From Hominiventricola aquisgranensis (GTDB lineage: Bacteria > Bacillota > Clostridia > Lachnospirales > Lachnospiraceae): a stretch of 64,000 nucleotides of DNA. Made by a program: the position numbers and the translations under genes. How positions within the stretch are numbered: the stretch's first letter is position 1; each line of letters begins with the position of its first letter. Shown here one piece after another: positions 17,340 through 26,038 of this stretch. The notes beneath the pieces are model-generated. The model was not told where the DNA came from, searched no databases, and saw only the letters and a list, made by a program, of their open reading frames with translations. The stretch spans positions 124,001-188,000 of the forward strand of contig NZ_JBBMFC010000002.1 in assembly GCF_040096225.1 (NCBI RefSeq), read 5' to 3'.

Positions 17340-18199
17340 ATCAGGAGCAACAAGTAACTGTCCGTATCCAGAAAGTGAAGAAGAACCGGATCTGGATGAA
17401 ATTGATTGTATTTGCAGGATTGGCAGCAGCACTACTGCTGATTACGATTTTTGCAAAGTATATCTGTCCCTATGATCCTTATGCACAGGATCTGACGCAG
17501 GCCATGCAGCCGCCCAGTGCAGCTCATCTGATGGGAACCGATACTTATGGTCGGGATATGCTGTCCCGTGTTCTGATCGGAGCACAGACCAGTATTTCGT
17601 CCACGTTTGCGCTGGTAGCGATCATTACCGTATTTGGAACGGTAGTTGGAATTTTCTGTGGTTATTATGGTGGAATTGTTGATTCCGTGATGATGAGAAT
17701 TTCAGATGTGTGTCTGGCATTTCCGGGTCTTGTATTTGCTATGACAGTTGCGGCTATCCTGGACGGAGGAGTCAGGAATGCGGTTATCGCACTGGCTTTG
17801 ATCAGCTGGCCCAAATATTCCAGAATTGCAAGAGGACAGACATTATCCATAAAAAATCTGCCGTATATGCAGGCTTCCCAGTTGGCTGGAGATTCAGTTT
17901 TACAAATGATTTTCCGACATGTACTTCCGAATATCGCAGGACCGATCCTGGTTACTTCTATGCTGGATATTGGTACCATGATGATGGAGATTGCAGGATT
18001 ATCGTTTTTGGGGTTGGGAGCCCAGCCTCCGGTGGCAGAGTGGGGAAGCATGATGAGCAGTGGCAGGAGCATGCTGCAGACCTATCCATGGATCGTATTA
18101 TCTCCGGGATTGGCCATCTTTGTATCAGTTGTGATATTTAACCTTCTGGGTGATACGATCCGTGATTATATGGATCCGAAGAACACTCGTTCAAGGTAG
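17336..18199 (+). CDS. Transporter 3: permease subunit C
   Basis: A 287-residue permease with signature MGTDTYGRDMLSRVLIGAQ, about six helices, and C-terminal NLLGDTIRDYMDPK. It overlaps the B subunit by 4 bp with GGGAGGTGAT just upstream. Closely similar in layout to the subunit at 5042. Confidence 0.9.
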   Translation: MNQEQQVTVRIQKVKKNRIWMKLIVFAGLAAALLLITIFAKYICPYDPYAQDLTQAMQPPSAAHLMGTDTYGRDMLSRVLIGAQTSISSTFALVAIITVFGTVVGIFCGYYGGIVDSVMMRISDVCLAFPGLVFAMTVAAILDGGVRNAVIALALISWPKYSRIARGQTLSIKNLPYMQASQLAGDSVLQMIFRHVLPNIAGPILVTSMLDIGTMMMEIAGLSFLGLGAQPPVAEWGSMMSSGRSMLQTYPWIVLSPGLAIFVSVVIFNLLGDTIRDYMDPKNTRSR

Positions 18200-18226
18200 A
18201 TATAAATAAAAGCAGGGAGTAAAAAT

Positions 18227-19825
18227 ATGAAAAAGAGAACAGGAAAAATTCTTGCATTACTGCTGTCACTGACTATGGTGGCAGGTGCCATGGCAGGCTG
18301 TGGTTCAGAAAAGGCTGACAGTACAAGTGGTACACAGACAGAGGCAACAACCAGTGCAGATACAGCTGGTAAGAAAACATTTGTCTTTGGAGATACCACC
18401 TTCAATGCAGAAAATGAGGAATCCAACATTGATCCGCACAGCGCATACTGCGGATGGGCATGTATACGTTATGGCGTTGGAGAAACTTTGATGAAGATCA
18501 ATGACTCCATGCAGCTGGAGCCATGGATCGCAGAAGGATATGAGCTGGTAGATGATCTTACCTGGAAGATTACACTGAAAGATGGAGTGTGCTTTTCCAA
18601 TGGAAAGTCCTGTGATGCAGAAGCAGTAAAGAAATGTCTGGAAGATCTGGTTGCAGTGCATGAGCGTGCAGCAGGAGATCTGAAGATTGATTCTATGGAA
18701 GCGGATGGTCTGGTGCTGACGATCCACACAACGGAAGCATGTCCAAGCCTTATGAACTATCTCTCTGAGCCTTATGGCTGTATTATCGATATGGATGAGG
18801 GTGTGACCGAGGATGGAATCGTGGTAGGCACCGGTCCTTTTGTGGCAACGGAGCTGGTGACCGATGATCATCTGAATCTTGTGAAAAATGAGAATTACTG
18901 GGATGGAAATGTGAATGTAGATGAGATTACGGTCCGCACCATCTCCGATGGCGATACTCTGGCCCTGGCACTTCAGTCAGGGGAGATCAATGCGGCATAT
19001 GGTATGGCATATGCAAGCTATCCGGTCTTTGAAAATGATAATTACCAGTTTACCAGTGTACAGACCAGTCGTTCCTTCTACGTACAGATGAATTACGCAT
19101 CTCCGGTTGTGGCAGATGATGCAGTCCGTGAAGCCATTGCCATGGGTATTGATAAAGAATCCTTCGTCAATGTGCTTCTGAATGGATATGGATATGTGGC
19201 AACTGGTGCTTTCCCTGATACAGTAGATTTTGGAGGTTCTGCACTGCATGCAAAAACCTATGATCCAGAAGGCGCAAAAGAGGTTCTGGAGGCAGCAGGC
19301 TGGAAGGACAGCGACGGTGATGGTATTCGTGAAAAAGATGGACAGAAGCTGACGATTAAATGGCTGACCTATCCGAGCCGTCAGGAGCTTCCGCTGCTTG
19401 CTGAAGCTGCTCAGAGTACTTTAAAAGAAATCGGTATGGATGTACAGATCAATGCAACTGCAGATCATAACTCCATCTGGAAAGATACTTCTGCCTGGGA
19501 TGTCTATGTAGGAGCGAACGTGAACTGTGGTCTGGGAGATCCGACGAACTTCTTCTCCACACATTGTCTGGATGCATCCACCAAGAACCGTGGACAGTAT
19601 CACAGTGACAAGCTGGAAGAGCTGGCAGTGCAGCTGAACAGCACTTTCGATACAACCGAGAGAAACCAGATCGCAATCGAGATGCAGCAGCAACTTCTGG
19701 ATGACAATGCGTTTGTATTTTGCTCTTTCCTGAAGATGAGCATGATCAGTCAGGCAAATGTGACAGGGCTTACCGCACATGCATGCGATTATTATGAGCT
19801 GACAGCAGATCTGGATATCAACTAA
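18227..19825 (+). CDS. Transporter 3: substrate-binding lipoprotein (NikA-like SBP_bac_5)
   Basis: A 532-residue solute-binding protein with a lipoprotein signal (MVAGAMAGC, lipobox MAGC) and a Thr/Ser/Ala-rich linker. It shares with the transporter 1 protein segments such as IRYG-x-x-E-x-L-x-K-x-NDSM and EPW-(I/L)-A, plus the DSDGDGIREKDG insert. Transporters 1 and 3 are thus sister systems while transporter 2 is more distant. Cargo probably a metal complex or peptide; unproven. Confidence 0.88.
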   Translation: MKKRTGKILALLLSLTMVAGAMAGCGSEKADSTSGTQTEATTSADTAGKKTFVFGDTTFNAENEESNIDPHSAYCGWACIRYGVGETLMKINDSMQLEPWIAEGYELVDDLTWKITLKDGVCFSNGKSCDAEAVKKCLEDLVAVHERAAGDLKIDSMEADGLVLTIHTTEACPSLMNYLSEPYGCIIDMDEGVTEDGIVVGTGPFVATELVTDDHLNLVKNENYWDGNVNVDEITVRTISDGDTLALALQSGEINAAYGMAYASYPVFENDNYQFTSVQTSRSFYVQMNYASPVVADDAVREAIAMGIDKESFVNVLLNGYGYVATGAFPDTVDFGGSALHAKTYDPEGAKEVLEAAGWKDSDGDGIREKDGQKLTIKWLTYPSRQELPLLAEAAQSTLKEIGMDVQINATADHNSIWKDTSAWDVYVGANVNCGLGDPTNFFSTHCLDASTKNRGQYHSDKLEELAVQLNSTFDTTERNQIAIEMQQQLLDDNAFVFCSFLKMSMISQANVTGLTAHACDYYELTADLDIN

Positions 19826-19845
19826 GTTGTATGAATTTTGATAAC

Positions 19846-19877
19846 GATTCAGAGTCTTGTGCATTAGACTCTGAATC
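19846..19877 (+). repeat. Intercistronic stem-loop after lipoprotein gene
   Basis: GATTCAGAGTCT (19846-19857) pairs with AGACTCTGAATC (19866-19877). It has no T-run and so is more likely an mRNA-stabilising or partially terminating structure between the binding protein and ATPase genes. Confidence 0.65.
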
Positions 19878-19898
19878 ATTACTGTTTAGGAGCATAGA

Positions 19899-20690
19899 AT
19901 GGGTGACACATTATTGAATTATGATTCTGTGGAGATCTCTTTTAATGGAACTCCTGTGGTCCATAATATTTCCTTTTCGCTTCGACCAGGCGAAATTCTC
20001 GGACTGGTAGGCGAATCTGGAAGCGGAAAAAGTACGTTGATCAAGGCCGCCATGGGATTGCTGGGTGACAACGGGCTTGTGACCAAGGGAGATATCACAT
20101 ATAAGAGGAAAAACCTTGTGGATATGCCGGAGCATGAGCTTCGGTCTATCCGTGGTGCAGAGATTGGGATGATCTTTCAGGATGCAGGTGCTTCTCTCTG
20201 TCCGATCAGGACCATTGGAAGTCAGATCTATGAAAGTATGAAAGCACACGGAAAAATCACAAGGGCGGATGCAAAGATGCGAGCCATGGAGCTTCTGTCA
20301 AAACTGAATTTCAAAGAGCCGGAGAGGGTCTGGGACAGCTATCCTTTTGAAATGTCCGGCGGCATGAATCAGCGTGCAGGTATCGCCATTTCCATGCTGA
20401 TGAATCCACCGGTATTGTTTGCTGATGAGCCGACCAGTGCACTGGATGTGGCAGTCCAGCGACAGGTGGTGCAGGAAATGCTTCATGTCCGAGAGCTTTT
20501 CGGAACGGCGATCATCATCGTAACCCATGATATCGGTGTGGTGTCAGCCATGGCAGATACGGTGCTGGTTTTACAGAATGGCAATAAGATGGAATACGGA
20601 CCGGTGAAAGAGGTGCTGGAACATCCACAGAATGTATATACGAAAGAACTGCTTTCGGCAGTGCCGAAGCTTAGAAGGAGCCAGAACTAA
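19899..20690 (+). CDS. Transporter 3: ATPase subunit D
   Basis: A 263-residue ABC ATPase with GESGSGKS Walker A, Q-loop MIFQDAGASLCP, signature MSGGMNQR, Walker B LFADEPTSALD and VVTHD-type switch. It lacks the long oligopeptide C-terminal extension. One base separates it from the next ATPase gene. Confidence 0.9.
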   Translation: MGDTLLNYDSVEISFNGTPVVHNISFSLRPGEILGLVGESGSGKSTLIKAAMGLLGDNGLVTKGDITYKRKNLVDMPEHELRSIRGAEIGMIFQDAGASLCPIRTIGSQIYESMKAHGKITRADAKMRAMELLSKLNFKEPERVWDSYPFEMSGGMNQRAGIAISMLMNPPVLFADEPTSALDVAVQRQVVQEMLHVRELFGTAIIIVTHDIGVVSAMADTVLVLQNGNKMEYGPVKEVLEHPQNVYTKELLSAVPKLRRSQN

Positions 20691-20691
20691 G

Positions 20692-21450
20692 ATGGAGCCA
20701 ATATTACAGGTAAATCACTTAAAAAAAGTATTTCATCAACGTGGGAAACGGGATATTGCAGCAGTAAATGATGTAAGCTTTTGTCTGTATCCAGGAGAAA
20801 TTCTTGGAATTGTGGGTGAATCTGGAAGCGGAAAGAGTACAGTTGCAAAGCTGATCACAAGGCTGGAAGATGTGACAGATGGGCAGATCGTTCTGGATGG
20901 ACAGGATATTACACATTTAAAAGGTTCAGTGCTGAAGGAAACCTATGGTAAGATTCAGATGGTTTTTCAGAATCCGGTCGGTTCTTTTGATCCAAGAAGG
21001 ACGTTGGGCGATGGCATTGGAGAAAGTCTGAAAAATAAAGGGGTTTCCAAAGCAGAGATTCGAGCAAAAGTGGCTGAATTGCTGGAACAGTGTGGCCTGG
21101 AACCTGAATATATGGACCGATATCCCCATCAGGTCAGCGGTGGGCAGTGTCAGAGAGCTGCCATTGCCAGAGCACTGGCGGTGGATCCGAAAGTGATCAT
21201 CTGTGATGAGGCGACCAGTGCACTGGATGTGACGGTTCAGAAGCGAGTGATTGATCTGCTTCAGAATTTACAGGAAAATAAGAATCTGTCCTATGTCTTT
21301 ATCTGCCATAACCTGGCACTGGTCCAGCAGTTCTGTGACCGTGTCATCGTTATGAAGGATGGACGGGTCGTGGAAGAAGGAATCCCTGACGAAGTGATCC
21401 AGAATCCCAAGGAAGAATATACAAAGATGTTGGTGGAGTCGGTATTTTAG
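20692..21450 (+). CDS. Transporter 3: ATPase subunit E
   Basis: A 252-residue ABC ATPase with GESGSGKS Walker A, Q-loop VFQNPVGSFDP, signature VSGGQCQR and Walker B IICDEATSALD. The start at 20692 follows AGGAG in the preceding gene's end. End of the transporter 3 operon. No clear terminator is seen before the SdpR promoter at 21481. Confidence 0.9.
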   Translation: MEPILQVNHLKKVFHQRGKRDIAAVNDVSFCLYPGEILGIVGESGSGKSTVAKLITRLEDVTDGQIVLDGQDITHLKGSVLKETYGKIQMVFQNPVGSFDPRRTLGDGIGESLKNKGVSKAEIRAKVAELLEQCGLEPEYMDRYPHQVSGGQCQRAAIARALAVDPKVIICDEATSALDVTVQKRVIDLLQNLQENKNLSYVFICHNLALVQQFCDRVIVMKDGRVVEEGIPDEVIQNPKEEYTKMLVESVF

Positions 21451-21480
21451 CAGATGTTTCTTAAAAATCCATAAAATCAG

Positions 21481-21509
21481 TTGACAAATAGTAGTATTTT
21501 TTATATTTT
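21481..21509 (+). promoter_or_regulatory. Promoter of the sdpR/sdpI-like pair
   Basis: TTGACA at 21481-21486 is followed by an AT-rich -10 region (TATATT/TATTTT near 21502-21509). Just downstream, GTTAAATGTTAAAC (21518-21531) is a plausible binding site for the ArsR-type autorepressor encoded next. Confidence 0.55.
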
Positions 21510-21544
21510 ATATTTAGGTTAAATGTTAAACGAGGTGAACAAGT

Positions 21545-21829
21545 GTGGGATTACAAAATACCTTGAAGGCGCTGGCAGATCCGATCCGACGGGAGATTCT
21601 GAATCTCCTGAAGAATGGACCGCTGTCAGCCGGTGAGATCGTGGATCATTTCTCAGTGACAGGTGCGTCTATATCGCGACACTTGTCAGTGTTAAAAGAA
21701 GCCGATCTGATCCGTGACCGACGGGAAGGAAAATTTATTTACTATGAATTGAATGCCTCTGTGCTGGAGGAGATCATGCTTTGGATCACAGATTTGAAAG
21801 GAGAATCAGACCATGATGGAAATGATTAA
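21545..21829 (+). CDS. ArsR-family autorepressor (SdpR-like)
   Basis: A 94-residue winged helix protein with the ArsR/SdpR pattern: KALADPIRREILNLLKNGPL at the N-terminus, recognition helix GASISRHLSVLKEADLI, and beta-wing RREGKFIYYELN. The GTG start at 21545 follows GAGGTG. It lacks cysteine metal ligands in the recognition helix, which argues for an SdpR-type protein and not a metal sensor. It overlaps the SdpI-like gene by 17 bp; in Bacillus subtilis the pair is autoregulated through membrane sequestration of SdpR. Confidence 0.85.
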   Translation: MGLQNTLKALADPIRREILNLLKNGPLSAGEIVDHFSVTGASISRHLSVLKEADLIRDRREGKFIYYELNASVLEEIMLWITDLKGESDHDGND

Positions 21830-22823
21830 GAAAAACTGGGGAAAGATCGTGCTTACTTCGGCAGTGGTTCTGGCTGCATCACTGGCGGGAGGGTATGGAT
21901 GGGTCATGCCGGTGGTTATGCTGGCTGCTCATCTGTTGTGTCTGCTGTCTGCATTTGGCGATAAACGCATCCATACGCAGAGCAGAAAGGCGCTTGGCAT
22001 TTTGTTTTGGATCATGCCGGTGGGGTCCGTGCTTCTTGCAGTGATCAGCCGCATATCAGAGAGTGGTGCCGATGACGATCTGGCTTCACTGATCATGGAC
22101 TGCGGACTGGGATTTTTGTTTCTTGTTATGGGAAATTATATGCCGAAATTTCGCCAGAACGGTGTGATCGGGATTCGTGTGAAGTGGACGCTGGAAAATG
22201 AAGAAAACTGGGCAATGACGCATCGGTTTGCAGGAAAATGTCTTATGATTGCCGGATGTTGCTGCATTTTGTTTGCATTTCTTCCATTAGGAATGGCAGG
22301 TGATCTGCTCTGTATGGCAGCGATTCTGATAGCTGTGCTGATACCCGGTATCTACTCCTGGAGATATTATAAGAGACAGCTTCAGTCAGGAAAAGTGGAG
22401 AAGAAGCCGGTTTCACAGAAAGCACTGATTAGAGGAAGTATATTTGCAGCAGTGATCATCATATTTTCTGTCTGGGTACTGTTTACAGGAAGCATGCATA
22501 TGGTGTATGATAAGGAATCATTTACCATAGAGACCCCTGACTGGAAGAATCTGACCATCTCCTATGATGAGATTACGTCGCTGGATTATCTGGAGGAAGA
22601 TCCGTCCGGCAACTTTGTGGACAGAAGAACCAACGGATTTGGCAATCTGGTGCTGGGGATGGGGACTTTTAAAAATGATCTGTATGGAACTTATATCAGA
22701 TATACCTACACTTCCTGCCCATCCTGTGTGGTGTTGACGGTGGATGGACAGACGGTGGTGCTCAATGGAAAAGATGAGGCTGCCACAAAAGAAATATATG
22801 AACGACTGGAATCAACTCGGTAA
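21813..22823 (+). CDS. SdpI-family integral membrane protein
   Basis: A 336-residue membrane protein with the SdpI signature in its middle: RQNGVIGIRVKWTL followed by W-x-x-THRFAG. Several membrane helices flank it. The C-terminal 110 residues form an extra soluble domain after one more helix (VIIIFSVWVLFTG), with a beta-rich PH-like look, absent in short SdpI proteins. Family role: immunity to SDP-type killing peptides and signalling to SdpR. No toxin gene is visible beside it, so it may be a solitary stress/immunity unit. Confidence 0.82.
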   Translation: MMEMIKKNWGKIVLTSAVVLAASLAGGYGWVMPVVMLAAHLLCLLSAFGDKRIHTQSRKALGILFWIMPVGSVLLAVISRISESGADDDLASLIMDCGLGFLFLVMGNYMPKFRQNGVIGIRVKWTLENEENWAMTHRFAGKCLMIAGCCCILFAFLPLGMAGDLLCMAAILIAVLIPGIYSWRYYKRQLQSGKVEKKPVSQKALIRGSIFAAVIIIFSVWVLFTGSMHMVYDKESFTIETPDWKNLTISYDEITSLDYLEEDPSGNFVDRRTNGFGNLVLGMGTFKNDLYGTYIRYTYTSCPSCVVLTVDGQTVVLNGKDEAATKEIYERLESTR

Positions 22824-22900
22824 GAGGCTGGAATTTCTTATATGTCTATGATACAATGATCATGCATATCCGGGTAATTTATTCCTTTTAATCAAAGTAA

Positions 22901-22941
22901 AGCTGGTTTGGATTATATTCCGGACCAGCTGTTTTGTTTTG
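22901..22941 (+). terminator. Intrinsic terminator after sdpI-like gene
   Basis: AGCTGGT (22901-22907) pairs with ACCAGCT (22924-22930), extended inward by GG/CC pairs, followed by GTTTTGTTTTG. Confidence 0.85.
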
Positions 22942-22974
22942 TTGCATAAAACTCATTTACTGGAGAACAGAAAG

Positions 22975-25900
22975 ATGAATTCGATTTTAAATGATATTTT
23001 CAAGGCAATTCATGAAGGAAAATGGCTTCATATCGAGTATCAAAATAGAGATAATCAGGTAACAAAATATTGGATCGGGATTAGAAGTGTGAATATACAG
23101 AATCGTACATTGACAGTAGACGGTCTTCATCTGGGACAACTGACAGTTAAATCACTGGATTGGGTGAGAATTGACGGTATTTTATCCAGTCAGATCGTAG
23201 AAGGATCTTATTATCCGATAAACAAACGACTAGTGGATGATATTTATATGAATCCGGAAAAATATAGGAGTATTTTTGGACATACAGTGAATCTGAAAAT
23301 ACTTTCATATCTGGAAATGTGCAATCGGATGGATACAGTACCTTATCTGAAAGATTTTGCTTTGATTCATTATCTGGATCGTGAAAAGATTCAGGGAGAA
23401 GAGATACCACTTAGTACAGAACAATTTCAGCAGATTGTAAAAAGCTTTCAATATCAGACAGAGCAGGTAAAAAATGAAAAAGAAGGACTGCATATCCGGC
23501 AGCTTGCCATGAATGTTCTGAGTATTCATACGTCCAGAGGATTATATGTGCTTGCATATCGAAAACTGAATCTGGATGTGAAAGCAAGAATGTTGAGACC
23601 GGAACAGGAGATTACAGTCTGTACAGAATTTACATTAGACGGAACTGTCAAAAGTGTAAGACGTTTTTTAGATGCAGAAGATTATGAGCTGCTTGAAAAT
23701 TTTGAAAAAAATCAGGAAAATATAAAGGAGTGTATTCGAAAACGAATGCCAGGCGATCAGACAAACGTAGATGACATGCCGTATGTGATCGGTCTGGCTA
23801 TGGATATTCCGCTTGACCTTCATCAGGAATATAAAGGTATCATAAAGATGTACCAGGAAGGAAATGTGTCGATACCAATCAAGGCTTTTTTTGGAGAATT
23901 GCTGGAGCGGCCACGAAGAACAGGAGCCTATCCTATGGCATTGTTGAACAGAAAAGTCAATATAGATCAGCTTCTCGCAATTCACAATGCCATGAAATAT
24001 CCGGTTGCTTATATTCAGGGGCCTCCTGGAACTGGAAAAACAAATACGATTATCAATACGATCGTTACAGCATTCTTTAATGAAAGAACGGTTTTGTTTT
24101 CTTCCTATAATAATCATCCTATTAATGGGGTATATGAGAAATTATCAAAACTACAGTATGAAGGAAAGACGATTCTGTTTCCAATTCTCCGGCTGGGAAA
24201 TGCACAGAAAGTGAACGAGTCGCTGATTATGATGCGCAGGATGTATGAGCAGGCACAGTCGATTACAGTTTATGAATCTACGCTGGACAGGAATAAGGAT
24301 GAGAGAAAGCGGCGGGCCAGAAAATTATCAGAACTGCTGAAAAAATATGAGGAAATTCTTGATTTGAGAGAAAGAGAAGAAACCATAGATCGATTACTGG
24401 AATATGAGCACCAAAACAGCAGTATGCTTCAAATGGTACCATTTACAGAAGATCTGGAAGGCAGACAGAAGCGTCAGATTGAAAAAAGAAGAAAGATGGT
24501 TGGGACTGTATCTGAGGATGAAGTATTTTCTCTGTTGGATGATAAGGAGGAAGAACTCAGGAAGTATTTGTATTATATTTCCGCTGCTTATATAAAAAAA
24601 TTAAATCAGTCATCGAATGCTGAGCTAAGAGAAATTATTCTGATGGATGATGAAGGAAAACGTAAAGACAGATTTCAGAAATATCTGAGCAAAAAGAAAA
24701 ATATCTCAAACCTCCAGAAGATATTTCCGATTATTGCGACTACCTGTATATCAGCACATCGGCTAGGGGAAGCTGAACCTATGTTTGATATGGTAATTAT
24801 GGATGAAGCCAGTCAGTGTAATCTGGCAGTTTCGCTTGTACCGATCATAAGAGGAAAAAGTCTGATGCTGGTGGGAGATCCGCAGCAGTTAAGCCCAGTG
24901 ATTTTGCTGGATGAAATGACAAATTGTAAGTTGAAAAAGCGATATGGAGTATCAGATGAGTATGATTATCGTAAAAATTCCATATACAAAACATATTTAT
25001 CCTGCGACGCGGTCAGTGATGAAACTCTGTTGAAGAATCATTATCGTTGCAATCAGAAGATTATAGGATTTAATAATCGAAAGTATTATAATTCAAAGTT
25101 GAAAATCAAAACGCAGAGTAAGGAATCACAGCCCCTTCTTTATGTAGATATGCAGAATGCAAAGTCACTGGAGAAAAATACATCACCGTCGGAAGCGAAA
25201 GAAATTGCCCGGTATGTTATGCAACATCAGGATAAAAGTATTGGAATCATCACACCGTTCGTTAATCAGAAAAATCTAATTGAGAAGGAACTGAAACTGG
25301 CTCAGATGGATCATGTGGTATGCGGAACAGTCCATGCTTTTCAAGGAGATGAAAAAGATATCATTCTGTTTTCAACGGCTATCACAGATCAAACACAGAA
25401 AACAACTTATGAGTGGTTGGAAAATAATAAAGAGCTGATTAACGTGGCAACTTCCAGAGCAAAAGATAAGCTGATTTTGATGTCCAGCAGGAAAAATCTT
25501 GAAAGACTTCATAGTCAGACAGAACAGGATGATCTTTATGAACTGGCAGAATATGTCTGGTCAAATGGAAATTCAATTGTAACACCGAAACATGCGAATT
25601 CCAGAGCGTTGGGTGTAAAGCCATTCAGCAGTGCCACAGAAGAAGCTTTTCTGCAAAATCTGAATCATGCACTGGAAAATATATGGATGACACAGAGCCG
25701 ATATACGGTACACAAAGAAGTAGCGATTTCGCATGTCTTCTGGGAAAATGAAAGTTATAATGATCTGTTTTACAGTGGGCGTTTTGATTTTGTAGTCTAT
25801 GAAAAAGCCGGAGATCAGGAAATACCATTGCTGGCAATTGAACTGGATGGAAAAGAACATTTTGAAAATGAAATTGTTAAAAACAGAGATAAGAAGAAAA

Positions 25901-26013
25901 ATGAAATTTGCAGAGAGCATGATCTTCAATTGATTCGAGTAGAGAATTCATATGCCAGGAGATACAACTATATGAAAGAAATATTGATGAATTATTTCTC
26001 AGTTATGCACTAG
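22975..26013 (+). CDS. SF1 DNA/RNA helicase with WYL-like N-terminus and DUF2726-type nuclease C-terminus
   Basis: A 1012-residue protein. The first ~90 residues (IHEGKWLHIEYQNRD onward) resemble a WYL-type sensor fold. A Upf1/Dna2-like SF1 helicase follows: Walker A GPPGTGKT at 349-356, DEAS at 610-613, VGDPQQLSP, HYRCN, FQGDEKD and TSRAKDKL. The C-terminal part matches the pattern of DUF2726/PD-(D/E)XK nucleases: D938 in FDFVVYE and ELDGK at 956-960. The start at 22975 follows CTGGAGAAC. More AT-rich than its neighbours, so possibly acquired. Plausible roles are defence or DNA repair; the arrangement resembles defence proteins but no system is assigned. Confidence 0.75.
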   Translation: MNSILNDIFKAIHEGKWLHIEYQNRDNQVTKYWIGIRSVNIQNRTLTVDGLHLGQLTVKSLDWVRIDGILSSQIVEGSYYPINKRLVDDIYMNPEKYRSIFGHTVNLKILSYLEMCNRMDTVPYLKDFALIHYLDREKIQGEEIPLSTEQFQQIVKSFQYQTEQVKNEKEGLHIRQLAMNVLSIHTSRGLYVLAYRKLNLDVKARMLRPEQEITVCTEFTLDGTVKSVRRFLDAEDYELLENFEKNQENIKECIRKRMPGDQTNVDDMPYVIGLAMDIPLDLHQEYKGIIKMYQEGNVSIPIKAFFGELLERPRRTGAYPMALLNRKVNIDQLLAIHNAMKYPVAYIQGPPGTGKTNTIINTIVTAFFNERTVLFSSYNNHPINGVYEKLSKLQYEGKTILFPILRLGNAQKVNESLIMMRRMYEQAQSITVYESTLDRNKDERKRRARKLSELLKKYEEILDLREREETIDRLLEYEHQNSSMLQMVPFTEDLEGRQKRQIEKRRKMVGTVSEDEVFSLLDDKEEELRKYLYYISAAYIKKLNQSSNAELREIILMDDEGKRKDRFQKYLSKKKNISNLQKIFPIIATTCISAHRLGEAEPMFDMVIMDEASQCNLAVSLVPIIRGKSLMLVGDPQQLSPVILLDEMTNCKLKKRYGVSDEYDYRKNSIYKTYLSCDAVSDETLLKNHYRCNQKIIGFNNRKYYNSKLKIKTQSKESQPLLYVDMQNAKSLEKNTSPSEAKEIARYVMQHQDKSIGIITPFVNQKNLIEKELKLAQMDHVVCGTVHAFQGDEKDIILFSTAITDQTQKTTYEWLENNKELINVATSRAKDKLILMSSRKNLERLHSQTEQDDLYELAEYVWSNGNSIVTPKHANSRALGVKPFSSATEEAFLQNLNHALENIWMTQSRYTVHKEVAISHVFWENESYNDLFYSGRFDFVVYEKAGDQEIPLLAIELDGKEHFENEIVKNRDKKKNEICREHDLQLIRVENSYARRYNYMKEILMNYFSVMH

Positions 26014-26038
26014 CAGATAAAAGAAAGGAACTGGGTGA

